Assembly: GCA_002839355.1 (NCBI GenBank)
Contig: PGXW01000019.1
Span: 35,480 to 99,479 of the forward strand
Source: Spirochaetae bacterium HGW-Spirochaetae-2
GTDB lineage: Bacteria; Spirochaetota; Spirochaetia; Sphaerochaetales; Sphaerochaetaceae
Direction: 5' to 3'
Length of the DNA: 64,000 nt
Shown here: one piece after another, positions 37,750 to 46,358 of the stretch
Position numbering within the stretch: the first letter of the stretch is position 1
How the letters are laid out: every line of letters starts with the position of its first letter
Notes under the pieces: generated by a model
The model's database searches: none
Seen by the model: the letters and a program-made list of their open reading frames with translations, nothing else
What the model was told of the DNA's origin: nothing
Made by a program: the position numbers and the translations under genes

Positions 37750-38428
37750 CGGTTCCCTCGAACTGTTCGTTGCGCAGGATCGCGAAGGTGTTGTCGATGT
37801 TGCGCCCGTCTGCACAAATGACCTGCAATCCCCCCTGTTGGGCTTCCCTTGAGGCTATGGGGTCGAAAGGAACGTTCTTGCCGGGAATCCAGGTGTCTCC
37901 CACCATTTTCCTGAAATCGGCCCAGCCGATGGTGTCGATGGGCTTCGCGTCGGGGTCCTGCTTTGGATCGGCCGTATAGACTTTCGCGATATTGGAGAGG
38001 TTGATTACTGTCTTGGCTCCGAAGCGTTTCGCCAGGAACACCGCGTCGGTATCGGAGGAGAAGCCCGGTTTCCATCCTGCGGCGACCAGGATGCGCCCTT
38101 TAAATGCAATCGGTGCGGTGGGGTCGGTGACCAGAGGGTCGGAGCAATGGTCTGCAAACAGTGCTTTGACCAAAGTCCCGTTGAGATGCGTCGCCGCAAT
38201 ACCGATCCAATCGAGCAATTGTTCTTCAGGTCGTGCGCAGACACTCTTGTAGGCCTGTTGGTATATGCGCGCTGGGGCACCTCCACCGGTGACTATGATG
38301 ATCTTGTCTGTCGGATGGTCGGCAAGATGGGTCTCCATGGCAGATTTGAATCGTTTTAAGAATTCATGGTCGACTTTCTCGGGCGCGATGATCGAGCCTC
38401 CAAGGGATAAGACGGTGATGTGCTGCAT
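37739..38428 (-). CDS. pyrH: UMP kinase, archaeal/spirochaetal type
   Basis: 229 residues, amino-acid kinase fold. VLSLGGSIIAPEKVD (ATP-binding start), IIIVTGGGAPARIYQ (uridylate loop), WKPGFSSDTDAVFLAKRFGA and VYTADPKQDPDAKPID (the YtaDPk motif). It makes UDP from UMP. It is shorter and differs from E. coli-type PyrH, resembling the archaeal TIGR02076 group also present in some spirochaetes. Confidence 0.88.
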   Translation of the reverse strand: MQHITVLSLGGSIIAPEKVDHEFLKRFKSAMETHLADHPTDKIIIVTGGGAPARIYQQAYKSVCARPEEQLLDWIGIAATHLNGTLVKALFADHCSDPLVTDPTAPIAFKGRILVAAGWKPGFSSDTDAVFLAKRFGAKTVINLSNIAKVYTADPKQDPDAKPIDTIGWADFRKMVGDTWIPGKNVPFDPIASREAQQGGLQVICADGRNIDNTFAILRNEQFEGTVIG

Positions 38429-38474
38429 GTACGGGCCTCCGTCTCCAGATTAGCAGAAATTCTAAAAAAGGCCA

Positions 38475-38520
38475 CCTGCTAATTGAAATAAAAACAATGT
38501 GTGCAGAGTGTTTTCCGTAT
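38475..38520 (+). repeat. 46-bp imperfect direct repeat, left copy
   Basis: Aligned without gaps to 41470-41515, 34 of 46 bases match, including shared blocks ATTGAA, AAAAACA, TGTGC and TTTTCC. The two copies lie just outside the TetR/ABC exporter genes, in the same orientation, about 3.0 kb apart. Confidence 0.5.
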
Positions 38521-38528
38521 GTGATGTA

Positions 38529-39239
38529 TCAGAAGAGTTTGGTTGAGAATTTGCGGAAAAGCAATGCTATCCATACGAGGGAAGTGACCAGTGCCGACAG
38601 GAGGAACAAGATGTTTCCATCCAAGAAATACCGTGCAATCCAAAATGAAGGCATGAAGCACACTAGATATTGGAATCCCGATTCGATGAAGTAGGGGACC
38701 ACCAGTCCCAGTATGAGCAACCCTGATAATTTGCCGACGGCCACGCCTTCCACCCTGTTGCGGGAAATCGATACGACCAATAGAGCGACTACTGTGCTGA
38801 GCAGACCCATGAGTATCGCCCCCTCAAGCAAGTGTCTTGTCGGCCAGACAGTCAATGAGAAGTAGAGCATCACCATAATGGAGGCGGGAACTGACAGGAG
38901 GACTGGAACGTACAAGCGTGAAAAGACATATCCCTTTTTTCCCAATGGAGTAATCGCCAGATACTGTGCGATATTCTCATCCCGCTCGGCAAGCATTACC
39001 ATCGCAGATGCGAAACAGAACATATAGGGTGTCATGAGGAACAATACCAGATCGAAAAGTTGGTAATACGGGACAAGTATATTCCCAGGGAGATATCCGC
39101 TCAAGACCGTTTCCACATAGGGAACACCGAAACGAATCATCACTCCCAATAATAAGGGGGCAAGACCGACTCCCCATAGCATGCCATCGTTGGCAATCTG
39201 TCGGACAAACATGCCGAAGGATCTGACAATCGGTTTCAT
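38529..39239 (-). CDS. ABC-2 type permease subunit 2
   Basis: About 236 residues with six membrane segments in an ABC-2 permease arrangement: LAPLLLGVMIRFGVP, MTPYMFCFASAMVMLAERDENIAQYL with the conserved ER-E loop, and long hydrophobic helices after. Last gene of a minus-strand four-gene operon. ATG 39239 overlaps the upstream permease stop as ATGA. No ribosome-binding site alternative was needed. With the partner permease and the ATPase it forms an exporter, probably of drugs or lipids. Confidence 0.8.
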   Translation of the reverse strand: MKPIVRSFGMFVRQIANDGMLWGVGLAPLLLGVMIRFGVPYVETVLSGYLPGNILVPYYQLFDLVLFLMTPYMFCFASAMVMLAERDENIAQYLAITPLGKKGYVFSRLYVPVLLSVPASIMVMLYFSLTVWPTRHLLEGAILMGLLSTVVALLVVSISRNRVEGVAVGKLSGLLILGLVVPYFIESGFQYLVCFMPSFWIARYFLDGNILFLLSALVTSLVWIALLFRKFSTKLF

Positions 39240-39919
39240 AAGGTTACCCCGCCTCGTGATCTGAACAAGGTCTTGACGACTTTGTGGGTTGCAAACAGGA
39301 AAACCGCTGTCCAACAGAGCAAGACCAGTATGGACGCGAGGACATGGTTTCCCCGCAACCCCACTTGCATGAAAGCGACGCCCGGATGAACCGACAACCA
39401 GGATTTGTGCCAGCCGAAAAGAAAGAAGATTGCGGGAACGGTGAAGACTATTTCAAATGGAACCGTGGAAAGGATGAATCCGTTCAGCGACCCGCTTCTT
39501 GCCGCAATGACCAATCCTGCGGACGAATAGATGCAGGAACTCAGGAACAGGGCTGTGACAAATGGCAAGGAGACGGGATTTCCGCCGGATGCTAGTTGGA
39601 TGATGCAACCGACTGTTGTCGATAGCACCCCGATGGAACAGATCTTTGAAACCATGTACTCGAAGGCACTGACCGGTGAGACCGCCAGACTGCCCAATAC
39701 TTGTTCATTTCTCTCGAAAAGTACTATGGCCCCCATGAAGTAGCAGCCGATTGCCGCCGGATCGGTGAATATGATAAGCAGGGTGGCTTGTTCTCGCCAC
39801 GAAGGGGGGAGCACATGGATCAGGCTGATAAAAAGAATCGTGAATACCACATAGAGCAGATGCAGGCCATAGGCAAATTGGAGGTGCAGGTCACCTAGGA
39901 AGAGCTTTGCGGTTCTCAT
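39236..39919 (-). CDS. ABC-2 type permease subunit 1
   Basis: 227 residues and six predicted membrane helices, homologous in plan to the next permease. FMGAIVLFERNEQVLGSLAVSPVSAFEYM matches the loop 'ER.e..l..l...p.' seen in both. Its start overlaps the ATPase stop by 4 bases. The pair of half-size permeases with one ATPase resembles fluoroquinolone- and multidrug-type exporters of clostridia and treponemes. Substrate not readable. Confidence 0.8.
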   Translation of the reverse strand: MRTAKLFLGDLHLQFAYGLHLLYVVFTILFISLIHVLPPSWREQATLLIIFTDPAAIGCYFMGAIVLFERNEQVLGSLAVSPVSAFEYMVSKICSIGVLSTTVGCIIQLASGGNPVSLPFVTALFLSSCIYSSAGLVIAARSGSLNGFILSTVPFEIVFTVPAIFFLFGWHKSWLSVHPGVAFMQVGLRGNHVLASILVLLCWTAVFLFATHKVVKTLFRSRGGVTL

Positions 39920-40761
39920 TGCAACTCTCTCCCTGTGAGGAAGGAAAAGATGTCATTCAGCGTAGGCTCGCTGCTGTGGATGGTGGACAACCTGTTTTCC
40001 TTGACCAGTTGGAGCAATAGGGCATCTGTTCCGGTCTTGTCCAATGCGGTGGTAATGGTCTTCTCCTCGCCCTCGGAGATATAGGAGTATCGAACGGTCG
40101 AGGCGCCATGGGAGATGATCAGGTTGTGCGGGGTGTCCAACGCAACCAATTTTCCATCCACAATGAAAGCCACCCGGTCGCAAAGTTCCGTCGCATCGTA
40201 CATATTGTGTGTGGTCAGCAAAATGGTTTTTCCATTTGCCTTCAATTGCAGGATGATATTTTTCATGACCCGTGCATTGGAAGGGTCAAGTCCGGAAGTC
40301 GGTTCGTCCAAGAAAAGAATGTCGGGATCATGGACCAAAGCTTTTATGAAATCCAATCGGGATTTCATCCCTTTCGAATAAGCCGAAACCTTCTTGTCGG
40401 CATCGTTGATCAGGCCGACAGATTCCAACAACGGGTCAATTGCCACATGATGCTTATACAGGGATGCGAAGAACTTCAAATTTTCCTTTCCGGTCAACTT
40501 TTCATAGAGGCTGGGGAACTCGAAATCGACACCTATACGTTCGTACAGGTCCCGATTACTTTTTCTCAGATCGATCCCACCTACCTCGACGTTTCCCTTG
40601 AAACCGGTCAGTAATCCGGTGAGAATCTTTTGGATGGTTGTCTTTCCGGCTCCGGAAGGGCCGAGGAATCCGAATATTTCCCCAGCAGGTACCGTAAAGT
40701 TGATATCTGCAATAAACGGATGGGAGGTATAGCTGAATTGCAGGTCTTGGACGTGTATCAT
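39916..40761 (-). CDS. ABC transporter ATP-binding protein
   Basis: 281 residues. Walker A FLGPSGAGKTTIQKIL, Q-loop region with DFEFPSLYEKLTGKENL, signature VSAYSKGMKSRLDFI, Walker B DILFLDEPTSGLDP and switch H-loop LLTTHNMYDATEL are all present. The C-terminal 70 residues are the extra domain of drug/lipid exporter ATPases. Energises the two downstream permeases. It overlaps the tetR-type stop by 4 bases, so the whole operon is transcribed from the regulator promoter. Confidence 0.92.
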   Translation of the reverse strand: MIHVQDLQFSYTSHPFIADINFTVPAGEIFGFLGPSGAGKTTIQKILTGLLTGFKGNVEVGGIDLRKSNRDLYERIGVDFEFPSLYEKLTGKENLKFFASLYKHHVAIDPLLESVGLINDADKKVSAYSKGMKSRLDFIKALVHDPDILFLDEPTSGLDPSNARVMKNIILQLKANGKTILLTTHNMYDATELCDRVAFIVDGKLVALDTPHNLIISHGASTVRYSYISEGEEKTITTALDKTGTDALLLQLVKENRLSTIHSSEPTLNDIFSFLTGRELQ

Positions 40762-41360
40762 GGTGTCGCTTCCTTGAATATCTGTATGAAGATGCCGTCA
40801 AGCAATAGTTTCAATGAGGATTCGAACATATCCTCTCCGATTTCATGCTTGTGTATCATGGACAAGAATATTGCCCGAAGGGCTGCTCCATATACTTTGG
40901 TGTGCTTGGTGTCGATGCCCGGAACAAGGAGCAAGAGCCGTTCGATGCTGATGTCATCTTGGAGATTCTGGTTCCCGGTAGTTTCCTGGGGGAGTTTGCG
41001 CATCAACAGTTCCCAATCTCCACTTGTAACGAACGAGAACAGATTCGATGTCTCTACCTTCCGATACAGATTGAAAACCAATTCGGAAAGCATTCCAGCG
41101 GACACCGGTTCCTGGATATTTTCCACCTGCCGTTGTAGTTCGGCATGGATTTCATCGTGAAATTTGTTGAGGACATCATACACCAGGAGCTCTTTTGATG
41201 GGTAGAAGAGATAGAAGGTTCCTTTGGGGATATTCACCCGTTTCACCAGTTCGTCCACTGTCATTTTTCTCATTCCGTAGAGTTTTAGACAGGTCGAGGC
41301 TTCCTCCTGAAGTCTGGTTTTTATAATGGCACGTTCTTTTTTGGAAAATGGTTTCGGCAT
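40758..41360 (-). CDS. TetR-family transcriptional regulator
   Basis: 200 residues. N-terminal HTH: LYGMRKMTVDELVKRVNIPKG then TFYLFYPSKELL, the TetR recognition helix pattern (gtfYlyF.sKe.Ll). The C-terminal helices would bind the exported compound. First gene of the ABC exporter operon, so it probably represses that operon and is released by substrate. A 6-bp inverted repeat sits directly upstream in its own promoter. Confidence 0.9.
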   Translation of the reverse strand: MPKPFSKKERAIIKTRLQEEASTCLKLYGMRKMTVDELVKRVNIPKGTFYLFYPSKELLVYDVLNKFHDEIHAELQRQVENIQEPVSAGMLSELVFNLYRKVETSNLFSFVTSGDWELLMRKLPQETTGNQNLQDDISIERLLLLVPGIDTKHTKVYGAALRAIFLSMIHKHEIGEDMFESSLKLLLDGIFIQIFKEATP

Positions 41361-41379
41361 AGTTCCTCTGTGTTCATTA

Positions 41380-41420
41380 TGACTAAATACACATTAATAG
41401 TCAAATATATATTTTGTCAA
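41380..41420 (-). promoter_or_regulatory. TetR operon promoter and candidate operator
   Basis: On the minus strand TTGACA (41420-41415) is followed by an AT-rich tract with a weak -10 (TATTAA). The inverted repeat TGACTA...TAGTCA (41380-41403, 12-base spacer) covers that -10 region, where a TetR repressor would block polymerase. Confidence 0.5.
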
Positions 41421-41469
41421 CCCCTCGTATTCAGATTCCGTGCAGTGGCAAAAAGTAATTTAAAGATTT

Positions 41470-41515
41470 CCTGATTATTGAAGCAAAAACAGATTGTGCG
41501 GGGTATTTTCCATAC
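41470..41515 (+). repeat. 46-bp imperfect direct repeat, right copy
   Basis: Partner of 38475-38520 (34/46 identical). It is followed by a small GCCGG/CCGGC hairpin region near 41514-41536. The rest of 41421-41649 shows no gene. Confidence 0.5.
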
Positions 41516-41649
41516 CGGCGGATGAAAAGCCGGTAAAGGAGTACACATGAATAATTTGAATTCGATCTTGATCGACGTTTGTATTTTTAACTCTATATAT
41601 TGTAACGAGTTAACTGTGTATTGCTATGGCTTAAGTAGGGGAGGTCGCC

Positions 41650-41730
41650 ATGAATTATCAAGATGATGAATTGATGCAATTCTTTTCAATGTTGGATCTT
41701 CACTCGAGAGCGGATCGTCTCCTATCCTGA
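41650..41730 (+). CDS. 26-residue leader or N-terminal fragment before SymE-like gene
   Basis: ATG 41650 has a strong GGGGAGG ribosome-binding site 6-7 bases upstream and reads 26 codons (MNYQDDELMQFF...) to a TGA. The SymE-like frame, one base offset, is open across the same region from 41675, and its upstream part reads RERIVSYPEQCFDPIKRY. So this may be the true N-terminus of the toxin-like gene separated by a one-base shift, or an independent leader peptide. Confidence 0.4.
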   Translation: MNYQDDELMQFFSMLDLHSRADRLLS

Positions 41731-41748
41731 GCAATGTTTTGACCCCAT

Positions 41749-41764
41749 CAAACGATATCGTTTG
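41749..41764. promoter_or_regulatory. 16-bp perfect palindrome at SymE-like start
   Basis: CAAACGATATCGTTTG is its own reverse complement and covers the possible TTG start of the SymE-like gene. It could be a protein-binding operator or mRNA hairpin. Confidence 0.4.
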
Positions 41765-41956
41765 GAGACTAAAACACACCGCAAGCTGAAGATCTGTGCC
41801 CAAAGCGGCTATAAATATCAGGCTGTTCCAGCAATAAGATTGCAGGGAAAATGGCTAGAACAGCTTGGGTTTTCTGTTGGTCAGGAAATCAATGTCCAAT
41901 GCCAGAAGGGCTGTCTGATCATTCAACTGAGAGACGAGCCTTCAGATGCACGATAG
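41762..41956 (+). CDS. SymE-like toxin family protein
   Basis: 64 residues from a TTG start. KLKICAQSGYKYQAVPAIRL followed by QGKWLEQLGFSVGQEINVQC and GCLIIQ match the SymE core (AbrB-like swapped-hairpin fold, usual 'iPaI.LkGkWLe.aGF..G'). E. coli SymE is an SOS-induced toxin controlled by antisense RNA SymR, now known to act on nucleic acids. Here the domain is nearly alone and lacks the long C-terminus. The start codon is uncertain; see the 41650 reading frame. It lies on the opposite strand to the recombinase operon. Confidence 0.65.
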   Translation: METKTHRKLKICAQSGYKYQAVPAIRLQGKWLEQLGFSVGQEINVQCQKGCLIIQLRDEPSDAR

Positions 41957-42031
41957 CAAGCAATCAGATAACTGAAGGCAGGCAATGCTGATGCAAAACC
42001 TGCCTTTCATGATTTTTCTAAAAAGCAGAGG

Positions 42032-44056
42032 TCAGTCCCTTGAATCTCCTTCTTGCCCCCTGTGCTCGGAATAGCACTTTCGGCTGCAATATTTTCGGTT
42101 GGTGCCGTAGGTCACAAACGTCTCGCCACAGTTTTGACAAGTAACTTTGTTTGTAGCCCGTCCTTCGCCTGCTTTGAATTTTGCATACCGATTCCACCAA
42201 TCCTGCCTGCATCCGTCCGAGCAAAAAATCTTTTTCCTAAAACCGGGGGTATGTTCAAGTTCTTTCCCGCAAGTCTTGCAGAGCACATGTTCTCCATCTT
42301 CTTGAACAGCTGCCTCATTTTTCGAAGTTCTGGAAAGGCAGAAGCTGCGAACCTGTCCACGGGGAAGGTTCAGCTTTTCTCCGATCTTTGCATAAGACAT
42401 TCCATCTCGCCGAAGACCGCTGATCTCAGTCATCTGTTTCTCTGTGAGAGGAGGGCGTTTCTTTTCCTCTTCGGATAAGTCCACCTTGATTTCAGACCCA
42501 TCGCGGAAGATGAATCGGACATCATTTGGAGAATGCACCTTGAGATGATCAACCAGTCCACTCCATAGGTCCTCATCAAACCGCACGACCTGGCTATTCT
42601 GCTTCTTGAGATTATCGAAAAATGAAGTTGCAAGTGCTTTTTTGGCTACCTTGTCCTGGATAGTATTGTCGAGCTCCTCTTTACGTTTCTCAGCTTGCTC
42701 ATAACGTATCTGTAGTGCTTGATACTCTTGAGTATGGGTATATCCATTGGATCTTGAGCTGGGTTGTCCACTCGACATTCGCTCCATGAGTTCGGCTGTA
42801 ACACTCATGTCAGCTATGAGTGCCGTCCTTTCCCTTTCCAGACCAGCGGTATCGAAAACCGTATCGTAGACAAGTTTCTGTGTTTCAAGGATGCTGGATG
42901 AATCCTTCAGTAGTCTGTTGACCGCTATCACGAACATTCTCTGCACATCCTGTTCTATCAAGTTGCCCGAGGTACATTGGGAGTGTGCCTTATCATATTT
43001 CCCATTGCATTGCCAAACCACTTTCTGATATTTGCTGTTTGGATGCCATTTCTTCTCTCCAAACCAAGAGCCGCACTGGGCACAGAGGATTCGTCCTGAA
43101 AGCATTCTCCTGCGGTTTCGTCTGCCAGGCATTCCATCGCGCCGTTTCATCTCGGTCTGGACTAGAGCAAACATTTCTTTGGATACGATCGGTTCATGAT
43201 GGTCTTCCACATAGTACTGTGGTACTTCTCCTTCGTTCACCTTCTGCCTGTGGGTGAGGAAATCTACGGTGAAGCTTTTTTGCAACAAAGCATCTCCGAT
43301 GTATTTTTCATTCTGCAGGATGCTCTTTATGCAGGAGGAAACCCATTGTTTTCCACGTCCGGGTGAGGGGATGTTTTTCTCGGTGAGAATTTCGGCGATC
43401 CCATTCGGACTCTTTCCCTGAAGGAATAGAGCGTAGATGAGTCTTACCAATTCGGCTTGTTCCTCATTCACGACCATGTTACCATCGGGCCCTTTGTCAT
43501 ATCCAAGGAAGTTGCTGTAGGGAACTGAAACCTTGCCATCCTTGGCTTGCTTTCGCTTGCCCCATGTGGTGTTTTCGGAGATCGACCGGCTTTCTTCCTG
43601 TGCGATCGAGCTCATGATGGTTATCAATAATTCACCTTTACCGTCGAAGGTCCAAATGTTTTCCTTCTCGAAGTAGCATTCTACATTCTTCTCCTTGAGC
43701 ATGCGAATGGTGGTCAGGCTGTCTACAGTATTTCTGGCAAACCGGCTTACCGATTTGGTGACGATAAGATCGATCTCTCCCAACAAGGCGTCGTTTATCA
43801 TCTGCTTGAAGCCTTCCCTGCGATTGGTGCTGGTCCCACTCACGCCTTCATCGGTATAAACCTTGATGAATTCCCAATCAGGACGACTCTTGATGAATTC
43901 GGTATAGTACTCGATCTGGGCTTCATAACTGGTGAACTGTTCATCACTGTCTGTTGAAACCCGGGCATAGCCGGCGACCCTTCTTTTCGTTGAATGGGGG
44001 TTGTTGCGATTGTTTGTTATGATTTTCTTTGCTGGAATTATCCTTACCTTTGCCAT
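42032..44056 (-). CDS. Large serine recombinase with fused HTH/zinc-finger tail
   Basis: 674 residues. The resolvase domain has AGYARVSTDSDEQ (nucleophile S34) and SRFARNTVDSLTTIRMLKE. A recombinase domain follows (GYDKGPDG...IYALFLQGKSPNGIAEIL), then the zinc ribbon (LCAQCGSWFG...WQCNGKYDKAHSQC) and a coiled coil (about 400-480). After NDVRFIFRDGSEIKV, where such enzymes normally stop, about 130 further residues encode an HTH (LTEKQMTEISGLRRDGMSYA) and two Cys knuckles (CKTCGKELEHTPG, FCSDGCRQDWWN, CQNCGETF, YCSRKCY). These match the free-standing genes upstream. Overlaps recombinase 2 by 13 bases. Confidence 0.9.
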   Translation of the reverse strand: MAKVRIIPAKKIITNNRNNPHSTKRRVAGYARVSTDSDEQFTSYEAQIEYYTEFIKSRPDWEFIKVYTDEGVSGTSTNRREGFKQMINDALLGEIDLIVTKSVSRFARNTVDSLTTIRMLKEKNVECYFEKENIWTFDGKGELLITIMSSIAQEESRSISENTTWGKRKQAKDGKVSVPYSNFLGYDKGPDGNMVVNEEQAELVRLIYALFLQGKSPNGIAEILTEKNIPSPGRGKQWVSSCIKSILQNEKYIGDALLQKSFTVDFLTHRQKVNEGEVPQYYVEDHHEPIVSKEMFALVQTEMKRRDGMPGRRNRRRMLSGRILCAQCGSWFGEKKWHPNSKYQKVVWQCNGKYDKAHSQCTSGNLIEQDVQRMFVIAVNRLLKDSSSILETQKLVYDTVFDTAGLERERTALIADMSVTAELMERMSSGQPSSRSNGYTHTQEYQALQIRYEQAEKRKEELDNTIQDKVAKKALATSFFDNLKKQNSQVVRFDEDLWSGLVDHLKVHSPNDVRFIFRDGSEIKVDLSEEEKKRPPLTEKQMTEISGLRRDGMSYAKIGEKLNLPRGQVRSFCLSRTSKNEAAVQEDGEHVLCKTCGKELEHTPGFRKKIFCSDGCRQDWWNRYAKFKAGEGRATNKVTCQNCGETFVTYGTNRKYCSRKCYSEHRGQEGDSRD

Positions 44057-45348
44057 GCATTCGCTCCGTTGTCATTGGTTTTTCTTCTTCTATCGATTGC
44101 TGCCTTATAGGCTTTTTCCCTGGAAGGCCAGAACCGGTTGATTTGCCGTCCATCACGAAAATGGAAGGTATATGAGCCCTCTCCATCACCGGAGATGTGA
44201 TCGACCTCCTTGTAAAAGGCTTGCTCATCAAACTCGTCGATCCCCAACATGAAATTGGCCAGGATCTTCAACTGTTCCTCATTGATACCGATGCTCCTGC
44301 ATCCTTTGATTCCATCTCTTCGGTTGGATTTGCATCTCCAATTCGCATTGGTCGGTGTCTTGTAGGTCCGGATATAGTTGTTTCCGCATTTCTCGCAGAT
44401 GATTTTACCGGTGAAACAACGCCGACTCACCTTGGGCATGTTGTACACACCGAGTTCTCTTCGACGGTCAATCTCCCTTGAGACGGCTTCGAATATTTCC
44501 CGCTTGATGATAGGTGGGTGCGTATCCTCGACATAGTACATGGGATGCTCCCCGCGATTCTTCTTCCGTGGCTGGGACATGAAATCCACGCAATACGTTT
44601 TCTGAAGCAAGGTATCACCGATGTAACGCTCATTGTGTAGAATGGTATGGATTGCCACATCATTGAAAGGTTTCCCAAAGTGTAGGATGGAACGATTGTT
44701 CAGTTCATCTGCAATCCGTTTCATCGACTTTCCCTTCAGATAATCCCTGAATATCTTTCTCACTACCTTTGCGGTCGTCGGTTCAATGACGAGCTTCTTG
44801 CCGGTCCACCGGTATCCATAGACGCGGTGGTGAAGGCTGATTCCCTTCTCGTAACGCTTTCTGACTCCCCACCTGAGGTTTTCAGAAGTACTTCTGCTTT
44901 CCTCTTGAGCAAATGATGCCAAGACGGTCAGAAGGAATTCTCCTGTACTCGAGATTGTTTCAATATTTTCTTTCTCGAACCTGACATCGATGTTGAGTTC
45001 CTTCAACCGCCTTACAGTCTCAAGCAAGTCGACCGTGTTTCTGGCAAATCGCGATATCGATTTCGTCAGCACAATATCAATCATGCCTTGCTCGCATTTG
45101 GTGATGAGTTCTTGGAATTGCGTTCTACCTGATATCTGTGTTCCAGAGACGCCATCATCAATGTAGATCCCCTGGTATTCCCATTCAGGATTGGATTGAA
45201 TCAGTCTCTTGTAATGATCGACCTGGGATTCAAGCGAATGCTCTTGTCGTTCATGTACCGTAGAGACCCGTGCATAGGCTGCAACTCGCTTTTTTCTATT
45301 TTTGGTTGCCAGTTGCTTTGGTTTTTGTATCAGCTTAATTGTTCTCAC
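44044..45348 (-). CDS. Large serine recombinase 2
   Basis: 434 residues. The resolvase domain has AAYARVSTVHERQEHSLESQ (nucleophile S29), VLTKSISRFARNTVDLLETV and SFAQEESRSTSENLRWG. The recombinase domain has GYRWTGKKLVIEPTTAKVVR, and the zinc ribbon CEKCGNNYIRTYKTPTNANW precedes CKSNRRDGIKGC. It is shorter than recombinase 1, with no HTH/zinc tail and a reduced coiled coil. A GTG start at 45348 has TAGGAGGAAC upstream. Tandem serine recombinases occur on clostridial and other integrative elements, where both may be needed for insertion or excision. Confidence 0.9.
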   Translation of the reverse strand: MRTIKLIQKPKQLATKNRKKRVAAYARVSTVHERQEHSLESQVDHYKRLIQSNPEWEYQGIYIDDGVSGTQISGRTQFQELITKCEQGMIDIVLTKSISRFARNTVDLLETVRRLKELNIDVRFEKENIETISSTGEFLLTVLASFAQEESRSTSENLRWGVRKRYEKGISLHHRVYGYRWTGKKLVIEPTTAKVVRKIFRDYLKGKSMKRIADELNNRSILHFGKPFNDVAIHTILHNERYIGDTLLQKTYCVDFMSQPRKKNRGEHPMYYVEDTHPPIIKREIFEAVSREIDRRRELGVYNMPKVSRRCFTGKIICEKCGNNYIRTYKTPTNANWRCKSNRRDGIKGCRSIGINEEQLKILANFMLGIDEFDEQAFYKEVDHISGDGEGSYTFHFRDGRQINRFWPSREKAYKAAIDRRRKTNDNGANAWQR

Positions 45349-45360
45349 TGGTTCCTCCTA

Positions 45361-45395
45361 GGTCTATACATCCCTACGAATTGAGATTAAATCAA
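45361..45395 (-). repeat. 35-bp repeat upstream of recombinase 2 (copy 1)
   Basis: 26 of 35 bases match 46800-46834 in the same orientation, with a near-perfect 17-base core (GTAGGGATGTATAGACC on the minus strand). Both have TTGA(T/C)T exactly 21 bases before TATAGA. It overlaps the ribosome-binding region of recombinase 2. Confidence 0.6.
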
Positions 45396-45401
45396 GTCAT
45401 G

Positions 45402-45563
45402 TCAAGAAGATAGATTGCCAATTATTGGCTGGTATCTAACAATGAGTTTTCCTTGGACAGTCTTGAATTCCTCGTCAGTTAACAAGCCCTGAGCAAACAG
45501 GTTCTTGATGAGCAAAAGAGCCAACTGGTAATCGGCCTCTGCCTTGAACTGCTCTTTTGTCAT
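45402..45563 (-). CDS. SHOCT-domain mini-protein
   Basis: 53 residues: TKEQFKAEADYQLALLLIKNL then LLTDEEFKTVQGKLIVRYQP. The second half is the short SHOCT motif (LlTdeEFe..k..ll), found in small proteins of integrative elements. ATG 45563 overlaps the stop of the zinc-finger gene as ATGA, so it is coupled to it. Function unknown; SHOCT motifs probably mediate oligomerisation. Confidence 0.7.
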   Translation of the reverse strand: MTKEQFKAEADYQLALLLIKNLFAQGLLTDEEFKTVQGKLIVRYQPIIGNLSS

Positions 45564-45979
45564 TTGATTACTTCCTTCTTGAACCTTGTTTTGATATAGC
45601 ACTCGTGGCTGCAGTAACTGCGTTTGGCATTCCCATATGCCGAGAATGATTTGCCGCAGCAAACGCAGGTAAATTGGTAGAAGGCCTTGCGCTTTACTTG
45701 GTCCTGATGTGCATTCCACCAGTCCATGCGACAGCCATCCGAGCAGTACTGTTTCTTCCTTTTGCCGGGGGTATGCTCCAAACGTTTACCACAGGTCTTG
45801 CAATATTCTTTTCCCAGATCCTGAGGCACATGGCTGGGAGATCTCCTACCCCTGAGATTGTGGGTTCTGCAGAAGGAACGGACACAATCCTTGGACAACC
45901 CGAGTCTTGATGCGATGGTGGTGTATCCCAGACCATCATTTCTCATTTCAGTGATTTGTGTAGTTTCTTTTTCAGTCAT
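45560..45979 (-). CDS. HTH plus double zinc-knuckle protein (paralogue 2)
   Basis: 139 residues. The N-terminal HTH (TEMRNDGLGYTTIASRLGLS, KDCVRSFCRTHNL) looks like a resolvase-type or sigma-like DNA-binding helix pair. Two Cys modules follow: CKTCGKRLEHTPGKRKKQY-CSDGCRMDWWN, and FTCVCCGKSFSAYGNAKRSY-CSHECY. The whole protein aligns with the C-terminal tail of recombinase 1 and with the 46359 gene. Probably a DNA-binding accessory of recombination or a regulator of the element. The family has no function I can name. Confidence 0.75.
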   Translation of the reverse strand: MTEKETTQITEMRNDGLGYTTIASRLGLSKDCVRSFCRTHNLRGRRSPSHVPQDLGKEYCKTCGKRLEHTPGKRKKQYCSDGCRMDWWNAHQDQVKRKAFYQFTCVCCGKSFSAYGNAKRSYCSHECYIKTRFKKEVIK

Positions 45980-46250
45980 TGTGTTCTCCTGCTTGATACC
46001 GGAGAACCGTACCCCTGAAGTTTTAAAAGCGCCCTGAATGGCAAGTTTGTAAAAGAGTTATCGTCAATCTACTATTCAAATCCTACTGGCTTACTCTGAT
46101 GAACTACATTGGAGTAATCTGCAGGAATTATTGGATTTTTAAATTGGAGGGTAGGCGCTGAATTAGTGATAATGAAGAGGCTTTGTGAAATCTGGAGATT
46201 CTACACAACACGTGTTTTGGATGGTTATTGCTCGGAATGATTAAAAGAAG

Positions 46251-46268
46251 GGCCGGCGAAAACCGGCC
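46251..46268 (-). terminator. Probable intrinsic terminator of the first HTH/zinc gene
   Basis: On the minus strand GGCCGG-6-CCGGCC forms a 6-bp GC stem, followed by CTTCTTTTAATC. Lies about 90 bases downstream of the 46359 stop. Confidence 0.5.
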
Positions 46269-46358
46269 ATACACGATTCCAAAGATTAAAATTCCTTGGG
46301 TAGTTTCAACAAAAATCACTATCAACTGATTCAAGGTTCGCAAAGTTCAGTACATCTG

